A stretch of DNA of 7,647 nucleotides from Synechococcales cyanobacterium PMM_0002 (GCA_949127925.1 CASBQX010000032.1:1-7647), one strand, 5' to 3'. Positions 1 through 5,642 are shown, counted from the stretch's first letter. The notes: generated from the letters alone by a model not told the origin. Numbers and translations are program-made.

Positions 1-20
1 GGGCAAGATGCCCGCCCTAC
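1..20 (-). repeat. Partial cyanobacterial GTAGGGCGGGC-type interspersed hairpin repeat
   Basis: Read on the minus strand this is GTAGGGCGGGCATCTTGCCC, a short hairpin-forming sequence of a kind scattered between genes in many cyanobacterial genomes. The core GGGCA-AGA-TGCCC (1-13) is a perfect 5-bp stem with a 3-base loop. The window edge cuts it, so its full length is unknown. That it belongs to a dispersed repeat family is recalled from other cyanobacteria and not tested here. Confidence 0.5.
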
Positions 21-260
21 GGTAGCTAAACTTGCGCCGTCTTTTATTAGTCTATCAGTCGATATTTTATAGGTGCAGTGCAGCCTCACGTAATTCCATC
101 ACTTTCTATATATCCACTGCCGCATTCCTAAAATCCGCAATATCGAGCGATAAGATTGATCAGGGTAAAACCAACAGATGGGGTTGGGGCAGCGATCGCC
201 CTCTCTAAATCCCGGCTATGACCCGAGCTACATTGAGGCAAAGAGAGGCAAACAACGGCG
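21..260. other. Intergenic region upstream of pheT
   Basis: About 240 bases without a convincing gene. It holds one HIP1 octamer (192-199). The last 30 bases before pheT contain GAGAGG-like purine runs, but these lie too far from the ATG to be a clear ribosome binding site. I could not pick a convincing -35/-10 pair. A promoter for pheT must lie here or beyond the left edge, because the transcript is not obviously continued from another gene. Confidence 0.4.
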
Positions 261-2726
261 ATGCGGATTTCCCTGAATTGGTTGCGGGAACTGGTAGACC
301 TATCGATGACCCCAGAGACATTGGCAGACATGCTGACAATGGCTGGGTTTGAAGTAGAAGACATTGAAGACCGACGCACCTGGGCAGATGGCGTTGTGGT
401 GGGTCGAGTGCTAGAACGGAACCCCCACCCCAATGCCGATAAGCTCAGTGTCTGTACCGTAGATATTGGAACAGGTACGCCTTCTACGATTGTGTGCGGG
501 GCGGCTAATGTGCGGGCAGATATTTACGTCCCAGTAGCGACGGTGGGAACTTATTTGCCCACAATTGACCTCAAGATTCGTCCGCGTAAGCTGCGCGATG
601 TAGACTCGCAGGGGATGATTTGCTCTCTAGCCGAGGTGGGGCTAGCCAAAGATTCTGAAGGAATTCATATTTTTCCTCAGGAAACGCTGGCGGTCGGCAG
701 TGATGTACGTCCGCTTTTAGGATTGGACGATGTGATTTTAGACCTAACGTCTACGGCCAATCGCGCCGATGCTCTAAGTATGGTGGGGATTGCCCGAGAA
801 GTATCGGCGCTGACAGGGAAGCCGCTGAAGCTGCCTCTGGTGCCAGAGGCGATCGCCAACCCGGCGGCCAGTGAGCTAGCGCTGCGGATTTCGGAACCAG
901 CGGCCTGCCCCCTCTATGTGGGGACTGTGATTCAAGGGGTCAGCATCAAACCGTCACCAGACTGGTTGCAGCGACGGTTACAGGCCGCTGGAACGCGCCC
1001 GATTAATAATGTCGTAGACGTGACCAACTATGTACTACTCGAGTGGGGGCAGCCGCTGCACGCGTTTGATGGCGATCGCCTGCGTACCATTGCTGGCGAT
1101 GCCCCTCTCACCTTAGGCGTTCGATTGGCCGAAACTGGCGAGACCCTAACGACCCTCGACAGCCAGCAGCGTCGGCTACACGAGCAGACGCTGTTAATTA
1201 CGGCAAACGATCAGCCAGTGGCCTTAGCAGGCGTCATGGGCGGCGAGAACAGCGAAGTCTATGGGGGCACCACCAATCTTGTGCTCGAAGCGGCGGTGTT
1301 TGACTCGGTAGCCATTCGGCGCTCGGCGCGATCGCAGGGGCTGCGTAGTGAAGCCTCTGCCCGGTATGAGCGGGGAGTCAACCCCGCAGAGCTAGGTATG
1401 GCCTCCCACCGGGCGATTCAACTGATTACAGAGCTAGCGGGCGGGACAGTCGGCGTCCAGGCCACTGCCGATGCCCGTCCAGGGCAGGCAATGGCGTCAC
1501 GGGCGATCGCTCTACGGCTATCACGGGTAAACCAGGTATTAGGGCCAGTAGACCTAGTAGAAGACAGCGATCGCGCCGTCGAGGGTGACGTTGGCGAACT
1601 GCTCACAACCGATGTAGAGCGCATTTTAACTGCATTGGGCTGTACGCTGACCCCCACCAATCCAGAGGCAACCGAATGGCTGGTCACCGTGCCACCCTAT
1701 CGCTATCGCGATTTAGAACGAGAGATTGATCTAATAGAAGAAGTCGCTCGTCTCTATGGCTTCGACAAATTTTGCGACAGCTTGCCTGCCAAAACTGAGC
1801 TAGGGTTCCTCTCCGCCGACTATGCCATCACCCGCGAAATTCATACCGTCTTAAAGGCCGTCGGCCTAACAGAGGTGATTCACTACTCGCTGGTGAAGTC
1901 GGTTCATCAAGACCAAATTGCGTTGGCCAACCCGTTGCTAGAAGATTACTCGGCTCTGCGCACCGATTTGCTGCCAGCCCTGATCGATGCGTTTAAGTTC
2001 AATCTGGAGCAAGGGAACGGTGCCCTCAACGCCTACGAAATTGGTCGCGTGTTTTGGCGAGACGAAGCTGGTCTAGACGAGAGCGATCGCGTTGCTGGCA
2101 TCATGGGCGGCGATCCGTCTACCGGGCGCTGGGTACGCAGCGGTCGCGAGCAGCCGATGACCTGGTTTGAGGCCAAAGGAGTGTTAGAGCGTGCCTTTCA
2201 ACGATTGAGCATTCCGGTAGAATATCAGCCCGATCGCCGCAATGAACTGCTACATCCAGGTCGTACCGCTTCTCTCTGGGTGCAGGGCGAACGCCTAGGC
2301 ACCTTCGGTCAGCTCCATCCTCAGGTGCGGCAGCAGCAGGGACTGCCCGATGCGGTGTATGCCTTTGAGCTAGACCTAGACTTGATGCTGGATTATCTCG
2401 ATCAAGATGCCCGCATGACGCCGCCGTTTAAGCCCTATTCGGCCTTCCCAGCGTCCGACCGCGACATTGCCTTTTTTGCTCCAGTCAAATTCTCAGTGTC
2501 CGAGATTGAGCGTACCGTACGTCAAATCGGCGGTGTCCTGCTAGAGTCAGTCGAGCTGTTTGATGAATATCGCGGTGAGGGCGTTCCCGATGGCAGGCGC
2601 AGTCTGGCATTCCGGCTGGTGTACCGAGCGGGCGATCGCACCCTCACCGATGACGACATTGAACCCGTGCATCAAAACGTGCGAGAAAGCCTGCAAGAAA
2701 AGTTTCAGGTCACCCTGCGCAGCTAG
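261..2726 (+). CDS. pheT: Phenylalanyl-tRNA synthetase beta subunit
   Basis: The beta chain of the cytoplasmic alpha2-beta2 enzyme that charges tRNA-Phe; the catalytic alpha chain (pheS) is not in this window. At 821 residues it has the usual bacterial length and full domain order. An N-terminal OB-fold tRNA-binding domain (about 42-150) contains N-P-H-P-N-A-D-K-L. The B3/B4 editing region (about 210-390) has L-H-A-F-D at 266-270, G-V-M-G-G, and S-E-A-S-A-R-Y-E-R-G-V at 363-373. The B5 domain (about 415-505) ends with D-L-I-E-E-V-A-R-L-Y-G-F at 490-501. A catalytic-like core follows. The C-terminal FDX-ACB anticodon-binding fold (about 722-821) has Y-R-G-E-G-V-P-D at 770-777. One oddity is about 15 extra acidic residues (near 432-447) within B5. 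The first ATG gives the expected start M-R-I-S-L-N-W-L. No strong Shine-Dalgarno is visible. pheS lying elsewhere would be usual for cyanobacteria. Confidence 0.97.
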   Translation: MRISLNWLRELVDLSMTPETLADMLTMAGFEVEDIEDRRTWADGVVVGRVLERNPHPNADKLSVCTVDIGTGTPSTIVCGAANVRADIYVPVATVGTYLPTIDLKIRPRKLRDVDSQGMICSLAEVGLAKDSEGIHIFPQETLAVGSDVRPLLGLDDVILDLTSTANRADALSMVGIAREVSALTGKPLKLPLVPEAIANPAASELALRISEPAACPLYVGTVIQGVSIKPSPDWLQRRLQAAGTRPINNVVDVTNYVLLEWGQPLHAFDGDRLRTIAGDAPLTLGVRLAETGETLTTLDSQQRRLHEQTLLITANDQPVALAGVMGGENSEVYGGTTNLVLEAAVFDSVAIRRSARSQGLRSEASARYERGVNPAELGMASHRAIQLITELAGGTVGVQATADARPGQAMASRAIALRLSRVNQVLGPVDLVEDSDRAVEGDVGELLTTDVERILTALGCTLTPTNPEATEWLVTVPPYRYRDLEREIDLIEEVARLYGFDKFCDSLPAKTELGFLSADYAITREIHTVLKAVGLTEVIHYSLVKSVHQDQIALANPLLEDYSALRTDLLPALIDAFKFNLEQGNGALNAYEIGRVFWRDEAGLDESDRVAGIMGGDPSTGRWVRSGREQPMTWFEAKGVLERAFQRLSIPVEYQPDRRNELLHPGRTASLWVQGERLGTFGQLHPQVRQQQGLPDAVYAFELDLDLMLDYLDQDARMTPPFKPYSAFPASDRDIAFFAPVKFSVSEIERTVRQIGGVLLESVELFDEYRGEGVPDGRRSLAFRLVYRAGDRTLTDDDIEPVHQNVRESLQEKFQVTLRS

Positions 2727-2776
2727 TCCAACCCAGCCGTTCTGCCCGGCTCAGTTCCCTCTTATTTTCTACACGC

Positions 2777-3046
2777 ATGCCTAAATATGTCATGTGGGGC
2801 AGCTACTGCGACAATGTGGCAGAAAAACGCGCCCCCTACCGTCAAGCCCATCTCGGTCGCCTGACTACCCTAAAAACAGCGGGTTCCCTAATTACGCTGG
2901 GACCCACTCAGGATCTCACCTTGGTATTTGGCGTCTATGACGCCGTAGACGAAACCACCGTCCGCCAACTGATTGAAGCCGACCCCTACTGGGAAAACGG
3001 CATCTGGACGGAGTACCAGGTTAAGGAGTGGATTCAGGCTTTTTAA
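2777..3046 (+). CDS. YciI-family small protein
   Basis: An 89-residue cytoplasmic protein with the YCII-related (dimeric alpha-beta barrel) fold. Visible family features are R-x-x-H-L at 22-26 with the conserved histidine H25, the turn G-S-L-I-T-L-G-P at 36-43, and the C-terminal D-P-Y-W-E-N-G-I-W (69-77) followed by W85. The family's H/D pair suggests a small enzyme or ligand-binding protein, but the substrate is generally unknown and the context does not reveal it. It starts 50 bp after the pheT stop on the same strand, so co-transcription with pheT is plausible. There is no recognisable Shine-Dalgarno before the ATG, which is not rare in cyanobacteria. It converges on the methyltransferase gene across a strong hairpin. 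The family call is confident and the function is not. Confidence 0.85.
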   Translation: MPKYVMWGSYCDNVAEKRAPYRQAHLGRLTTLKTAGSLITLGPTQDLTLVFGVYDAVDETTVRQLIEADPYWENGIWTEYQVKEWIQAF

Positions 3047-3058
3047 GCAGATAAATCA

Positions 3059-3097
3059 AGCGTTAGTGGGGCGTCTTTCCCATGCCCTGCTAACGCT
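3059..3097. terminator. Strong hairpin between convergent genes, probable bidirectional terminator
   Basis: Arms 3059-3074 and 3082-3097 pair over 16 consecutive positions. The outer eight (AGCGTTAG/CTAACGCT) are perfect, and the inner eight include three G-U wobbles when read as + strand RNA. The loop is CTTTCCC. It lies 13 bp after the YciI-family stop and 22 bp from the end of the opposing methyltransferase gene. Beyond the stem the minus strand reads CTTGATTTATCTGCTT, moderately T-rich. The plus strand has no T-run, so termination may work better for the minus-strand gene. Confidence 0.65.
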
Positions 3098-3118
3098 GAA
3101 CCAAAATGGAAGTGCCTG

Positions 3119-3856
3119 CTAGTCGAATTGCACTTTATAGAGCTGAAACAACTCGCCCGATTGCTTGCGGACAACGCGCGCCTGAACCGTCTTGATCAAA
3201 TTTTGCCAGCTAGTTAAGGGTTCTAGAAACACTTCTGCCCCGAGGTAGGTTTCTAGAATTGCCCAGTTTTCGGCGATCGCCGATTCAGGGTCAATCACAT
3301 CAAACACAAAGACACCGCCCGGTTTGAGCACTCGTTTCACTTCCGACAAAACGATTTCCCAGTAGGCCAGCGGATAGTAGCAGCTAAACCCGGTGGCGAT
3401 CGCTACATCAAACTGGTCAGGCTCATACCGCAACTGATGGGCAGGGCCAAGCTGCACGCCTTTGAACAATTTGGAATTCAGTTGAGGGCCACGGGCATTA
3501 AGGGTATCGTGCGCCACCTGACTAATCTCTTGGCCATAAAATACGGCTTCCCATTCGCGCCACGGATAAATTAAGAAACTGACTCCACAGCCAATATCCA
3601 GGCAGCGCTGTTGCTTTTTGGGTTGTGCGATATTCCAAAACGGGGACGCAATTTTGGCGGCCAGTAGCCCAGACACCCACTCTTGGTAAATCGGCATCTG
3701 TTTGACTTCGTCGGGCAGATCAAAGGGTTCACGCCGATATTCTTGATTGAAACGATGGGCAACAGCGGTGAGATTAGATTGCCAGAGGTCGGGGCGATCG
3801 CCCAAAAAGTTCGCTAACTGATTCCCCGGTGACTCTTTTCTACGCTCTTTTGACAT
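3119..3856 (-). CDS. Class I SAM-dependent methyltransferase
   Basis: A 245-residue protein with the Rossmann-type methyltransferase core. Motif I is L-D-I-G-C-G at 86-91 (SAM glycine loop). An acidic residue ends the second strand (E110 in G-Q-E-I-S). F-D-V-A-I-A-T-G lies at 149-156, and L-K-P-G-G-V-F-V-F-D-V at 177-187. The substrate is not evident. The N-terminal part (L-A-N-F-L-G-D-R-P-D-L-W) resembles a group I recall as conserved in cyanobacteria and annotated only as methyltransferase. I chose the ATG at 3854-3856 because AGGGA precedes it at suitable spacing and the protein then starts M-S-K-E-R-R-K-E. An in-frame ATG at 3926-3928 would add 24 residues (M-M-W-F-L-A-T-A) that do not look like the family. 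It is transcribed away from the HEPN-like gene and toward the YciI-family gene. Confidence 0.85.
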   Translation of the reverse strand: MSKERRKESPGNQLANFLGDRPDLWQSNLTAVAHRFNQEYRREPFDLPDEVKQMPIYQEWVSGLLAAKIASPFWNIAQPKKQQRCLDIGCGVSFLIYPWREWEAVFYGQEISQVAHDTLNARGPQLNSKLFKGVQLGPAHQLRYEPDQFDVAIATGFSCYYPLAYWEIVLSEVKRVLKPGGVFVFDVIDPESAIAENWAILETYLGAEVFLEPLTSWQNLIKTVQARVVRKQSGELFQLYKVQFD

Positions 3857-4064
3857 GCTATTCCCTAACCATCTGCACTTTGTTCCAGCATGGCGCGATT
3901 CTAGCGCTGTGGCGAGGAACCACATCATTTCTTCAAATTAGGCGGATTAGGTTTAGTTCGGTGAAGCCAAATTAATAGACCGAAACAAATTCATGGGAAA
4001 AATATAGGGGCGACTGGATCAAATAAACTTCTAACGTGCTGCACTGCTTCCTACTTTCCAGAGT

Positions 4065-4093
4065 TTGACCACAGCTTCACAATTAAATGTGAT
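4065..4093 (+). promoter_or_regulatory. Putative sigma-70-type promoter for the zinc-ribbon/HEPN-like gene
   Basis: TTGACC (4065-4070, five of six to TTGACA) is followed after 17 bp by TGTGAT (4088-4093, four of six to TATAAT). Transcription would begin near 4100, leaving a leader of about 45 bases that includes the inverted repeat at 4120-4133. This is sequence resemblance only. Confidence 0.35.
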
Positions 4094-4114
4094 AGGTTGA
4101 GCAGACCAAACAAC

Positions 4115-4133
4115 GTAGGGTGGTGTTCACCAC
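4115..4133 (+). repeat. GTAGGG-headed inverted repeat just upstream of the HEPN-like start codon
   Basis: GTGGTG (4120-4125) and CACCAC (4128-4133) are perfect inverted repeats around TT, preceded by GTAGG to give GTAGGGTGGTGTTCACCAC. The layout, GTAGGG running into a G-rich hairpin, resembles the cyanobacterial intergenic repeat at the left edge of the window. It ends 13 bp before the ATG at 4147 and partly precedes the ribosome binding site (AGGA, 4139-4142). It could be a dispersed repeat, an operator, or a leader hairpin affecting translation. Confidence 0.5.
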
Positions 4134-4146
4134 AAGTTAGGATCGA

Positions 4147-4968
4147 ATGACTTCCAATCAATCTCGCAGCTCTGTTCGCCTTGAGCTTGAAACCAGCTAC
4201 GAGAATGTCGTTGCCTTGTGCCCCAAATGCACAAGACGTAATGTCTACAACCGCGCAAGTGACATCGGACACCTTAGAGCGATCGATAATCAGGGTGTGG
4301 TGTGTCAGGATGATGACTGCGGTGCCCACTTTGATATATATGGAGACTTCATCAATGCGCCCTACGAGATACTTCTTCTAGATAGTCGTACCTTCCTGAA
4401 AGAGAAGCGTTACATGCAAGCAGTTTTGAGTGCGACAACCGCCTACGAGCTGTTTTTTATCCACTTCCTTCGTGTTCAGCTACTTTATCGCCCTTTACGC
4501 CGCCACAACGACAGCGACAGCGACAGCGATGTAGATGAGTGGTTCAATGCAATTGCATCGAGTCTGCATGATGAGACGATTCGTCTCACGTTTTGCCCCA
4601 TGAGAAATTTATTTTTACACGTTGCGATAGATCAAAAACGCTTAGAGACTTTAGCGATGGCTGAGGAATATATTAAGGTCATCTGTAATGACAAAATCAA
4701 GGCCATAAAATCTCGGAGAATGGAGGACATTCGAGCGGAAATCAAATGTCTGCCAGATGCCCCTCCGCGATCGCTACTACTTCGTGTTTGCGATACCAAT
4801 ATTGCAGATCTTCGCAATGGTGTCGTGCACAAAACTGCCTATCGCCCATCACTCAGTGAGACTAAGGCTGCTGTCGAGGACGTCTCTCAAACACTTTTCC
4901 AGCTTTCGGAGCACTTCCGTCTCAAAAACGATGACTACCATTTAAACGAACGCCTTGAGCACCTATAG
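4147..4968 (+). CDS. Zinc-ribbon plus HEPN-like domain protein, putative ribonuclease
   Basis: A 273-residue protein that I do not recognise as a named family. The N-terminus has four cysteines arranged as a zinc ribbon: C25-P-K-C28 and C53-x4-C58, followed by G-A-H-F-D-I-Y-G. From about residue 75 it is predicted helical. F83 to L113 reads like the first long helix of HEPN proteins, with K-E-K-R-Y-x-Q-A-V and A-Y-E-L around E101. R-N-G-V-V-H at 223-228 matches the HEPN active-site pattern R-x4-6-H, with the polar residue expected after the arginine, and a final amphipathic helix follows (about 236-256). An acidic linker D-S-D-S-D-S-D (122-128) lies between. In this superfamily the R/H motif usually marks metal-independent RNA cleavage, often in toxin or anti-phage systems; that role here is inferred. 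No signal peptide or membrane span is seen. The start has AGGA four bases upstream. The antitoxin-like gene follows after 12 bp. Confidence 0.75.
   Translation: MTSNQSRSSVRLELETSYENVVALCPKCTRRNVYNRASDIGHLRAIDNQGVVCQDDDCGAHFDIYGDFINAPYEILLLDSRTFLKEKRYMQAVLSATTAYELFFIHFLRVQLLYRPLRRHNDSDSDSDVDEWFNAIASSLHDETIRLTFCPMRNLFLHVAIDQKRLETLAMAEEYIKVICNDKIKAIKSRRMEDIRAEIKCLPDAPPRSLLLRVCDTNIADLRNGVVHKTAYRPSLSETKAAVEDVSQTLFQLSEHFRLKNDDYHLNERLEHL
4510..4527 (+). repeat. Three tandem GACAGC hexamers encoding an acidic linker
   Basis: GACAGC occurs three times head to tail and runs on into GAT, coding for D-S-D-S-D-S-D at residues 122-128 of the HEPN-like protein. Such in-frame hexamer runs can change length by slippage without breaking the frame. 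Confidence 0.8.
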
Positions 4969-4971
4969 TGC

Positions 4972-4976
4972 AGGAG
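4972..4976 (+). promoter_or_regulatory. Shine-Dalgarno site of the antitoxin-like gene
   Basis: AGGAG lies four bases before the ATG at 4981, in the 12-bp gap after the stop codon of the HEPN-like gene. It is the clearest ribosome binding site in the window. It fixes the start of the antitoxin-like gene and suggests translation from a shared transcript. Confidence 0.7.
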
Positions 4977-4980
4977 ATTT

Positions 4981-5259
4981 ATGACATTAACCCTTGATCT
5001 ATCACCAGAGTTAGAGCAGTATCTTTTGCAGGAAGCCACTCAAAATGGGCTTTCAGTAGAGGTGGTAGCATTGCAACTTTTAACAAATTCCATTTTGTTG
5101 AAGCAGAAGCAAGCCGCAGCAGTTAACCTGCTCCAGTCTTGGATTGATGATGAGGATGAGTCAGAACAGCAAGAAACAGGTCAGTATTTGATTCGTGCCT
5201 TAGATGAAGATCGACTATCTGAACGCAAGTTATTTGGCTCTATAGGATCTTGTATGTAA
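4981..5259 (+). CDS. Antitoxin of a PIN-toxin module, C-terminus replaced by an inserted element
   Basis: A 92-residue acidic protein of a small cyanobacterial family that, from my recall, typically precedes PIN-domain toxin genes. The N-terminus M-T-L-T-L-D-L-S-P-E-L-E-Q-Y-L (1-15) and A-x-x-x-G-L-S-V-E-V (19-28) look like a beta-strand followed by helices of ribbon-helix-helix type. W-I-D-D-E-D-E (54-60) and Q-E-T-G-Q-Y-L-I (64-71) are family-like. Only residues 1-85 are original. From G86 on, the codons and the stop (5257-5259) come from a 122-bp insertion. The lost tail, S-L-E-M-K-G-I-T-W, is still readable at 5366-5392. The ancestral protein would have been 94 residues. In type II modules the antitoxin C-terminus usually contacts the toxin, so toxin binding is probably affected. 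DNA binding by the N-terminal part may survive. It starts 12 bp after the HEPN-like gene. Confidence 0.75.
   Translation: MTLTLDLSPELEQYLLQEATQNGLSVEVVALQLLTNSILLKQKQAAAVNLLQSWIDDEDESEQQETGQYLIRALDEDRLSERKLFGSIGSCM
5228..5235 (+). repeat. Left target-site duplication of the 122-bp element
   Basis: AGTTATTT directly abuts the left end of the inserted element. It forms part of the K83-L84-F85 codons of the antitoxin and is repeated exactly at 5358-5365. Confidence 0.85.
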
Positions 5260-5357
5260 ATGTTCACTACAAACATTTTGGGGCTGTGTGACCAGGCTGA
5301 AAGCTCTGAAAACTCGTTAAGTCCAGCAAAATCAGCATAAGAGAATCCTGAAGAGCC
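5236..5357. mobile_element. 122-bp miniature inverted-repeat element inserted in the antitoxin gene
   Basis: The ends are GGCTCTATAGGAT (5236-5248) and ATCCTGAAGAGCC (5345-5357), which match as inverted repeats at 11 of 13 positions. The element is flanked by the perfect 8-bp direct repeat AGTTATTT. Deleting it together with one copy of the repeat restores an uninterrupted antitoxin frame, which is strong evidence for insertion by transposition. It is too short to code for a transposase; the longest frame from an internal ATG (5260-5262) is 26 codons. Ends starting with GG and an 8-bp duplication are features I recall for the ISL3 family, so a full-length relative elsewhere in the genome may mobilise it. 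That family assignment is inference. Confidence 0.82.
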
Positions 5358-5365
5358 AGTTATTT
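5358..5365 (+). repeat. Right target-site duplication of the 122-bp element
   Basis: An exact second copy of AGTTATTT. It directly abuts the right end of the element and continues into the displaced antitoxin tail in the original frame. Confidence 0.85.
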
Positions 5366-5395
5366 TCGCTTGAAATGAAGGGTATAACTTGGTAA
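5358..5395 (+). pseudogene. Displaced 3' end of the antitoxin gene
   Basis: From TTA at 5360 the frame reads L-F-S-L-E-M-K-G-I-T-W then TAA (5393-5395). This is the natural tail of the antitoxin, now cut off from its coding region by the element. From my recall, intact relatives end in a similar K-L-F-x-x-E-L-K-G-V-T-W. It has no start or ribosome binding site of its own. The TAA overlaps the first codon position of the toxin remnant by two bases, as expected for translationally coupled toxin-antitoxin pairs. Confidence 0.8.
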
Positions 5396-5559
5396 GTCGA
5401 GTCATCCTACTAGACACAGGGCCGCTTGGCTTAATTACCAATCCAAAGCTGTCTCCTGAGAGTGTTGCTTGTGCCCAATGGCTCCAAACCCATATCACAA
5501 TGCGATCGCTTCGAGCCGTTGGATACATTGGGTCGCGTCAGATCTTCGACTTTGTCTAA
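5389..5559 (+). pseudogene. Truncated PIN-domain (VapC-like) toxin remnant
   Basis: The frame reads S-R-V-I-L-L-D-T-G-P-L-G-L-I-T-N-P-K and S-V-A-C-A-Q-W-L-Q-T-H-I (5395-5496), the N-terminal part of a PIN-domain endoribonuclease including its first metal-binding aspartate (codon 5413-5415). After H-I-T the family resemblance stops near a HIP1 octamer (5502-5509), and the frame ends at TAA 5557-5559. Intact relatives are, from recall, well over 120 residues, so the later acidic active-site residues are missing. No ATG or GTG starts the frame: where GTG would overlap the antitoxin stop there is GTA (5392-5394). A TTG at 5389 is the only alternative. Even if translated it would be about 56 residues and should be inactive. 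Confidence 0.75.
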
Positions 5560-5575
5560 AGCAGTCGAAGATCTG
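5539..5575. terminator. 13-bp perfect inverted repeat, probable thrS terminator
   Basis: CAGATCTTCGACT (5539-5551) and AGTCGAAGATCTG (5563-5575) are perfectly complementary around an 11-base loop. It lies about 46 bp beyond the thrS stop and overlaps the end of the toxin remnant. No T-run follows on either strand. A terminator role therefore rests on position and stem strength; it could also be a protein-binding palindrome or a leftover of mobile DNA. Confidence 0.45.
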
Positions 5576-5598
5576 CTGGAGCTTAGAGGGGCGATCGC

Positions 5599-5642
5599 GT
5601 TAGAAATCTGCGAAGGTGGCGTTAGAAATCGGCGAAGGTGGC
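5599..5642. repeat. 22-bp tandem duplication spanning the thrS stop codon
   Basis: Two head-to-tail copies, 5599-5620 and 5621-5642, of a unit starting GTTAGAAATC and ending GCGAAGGTGGC differ at one base (T5609 versus G5631). The right copy codes for the last six thrS codons (A-T-F-A-D-F) and the TAA. The left copy is an untranslated echo. Each outer side is bounded by a HIP1 octamer (5591-5598 and 5641-5648), which suggests the duplication arose by slippage or recombination involving these palindromes. Confidence 0.85.

Larger units (their letters stand above)
3857..4146. promoter_or_regulatory. Divergent intergenic region between the methyltransferase and zinc-ribbon/HEPN genes
   Basis: About 290 bp separates two divergently transcribed genes and should contain both promoters. 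It is clearly richer in A+T than pheT or thrS. The only promoter-like pair I can defend for the + strand is listed separately (4065-4093). For the minus strand, TATTAA around 3973-3978 could be a -10, but no good -35 sits at the right distance. An inverted repeat lies just before the downstream start codon. No further gene is supported here. Confidence 0.4.

Noticed and set aside
4051..4329. A 92-codon minus-strand frame overlapping the start of the HEPN-like gene
   Set aside because: It overlaps the zinc-ribbon coding region antisense and has no family-like features.
5181..5528. A 115-codon open frame on the minus strand across the antitoxin, element and toxin remnant
   Set aside because: It crosses three unrelated pieces (antitoxin end, 122-bp element, PIN remnant). 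The pre-insertion reconstruction on the + strand explains the DNA better.
5599..5642. Possible CRISPR-like repeats
   Set aside because: There are only two units, directly abutting with no spacer, and one is coding sequence of thrS. This is a simple tandem duplication.
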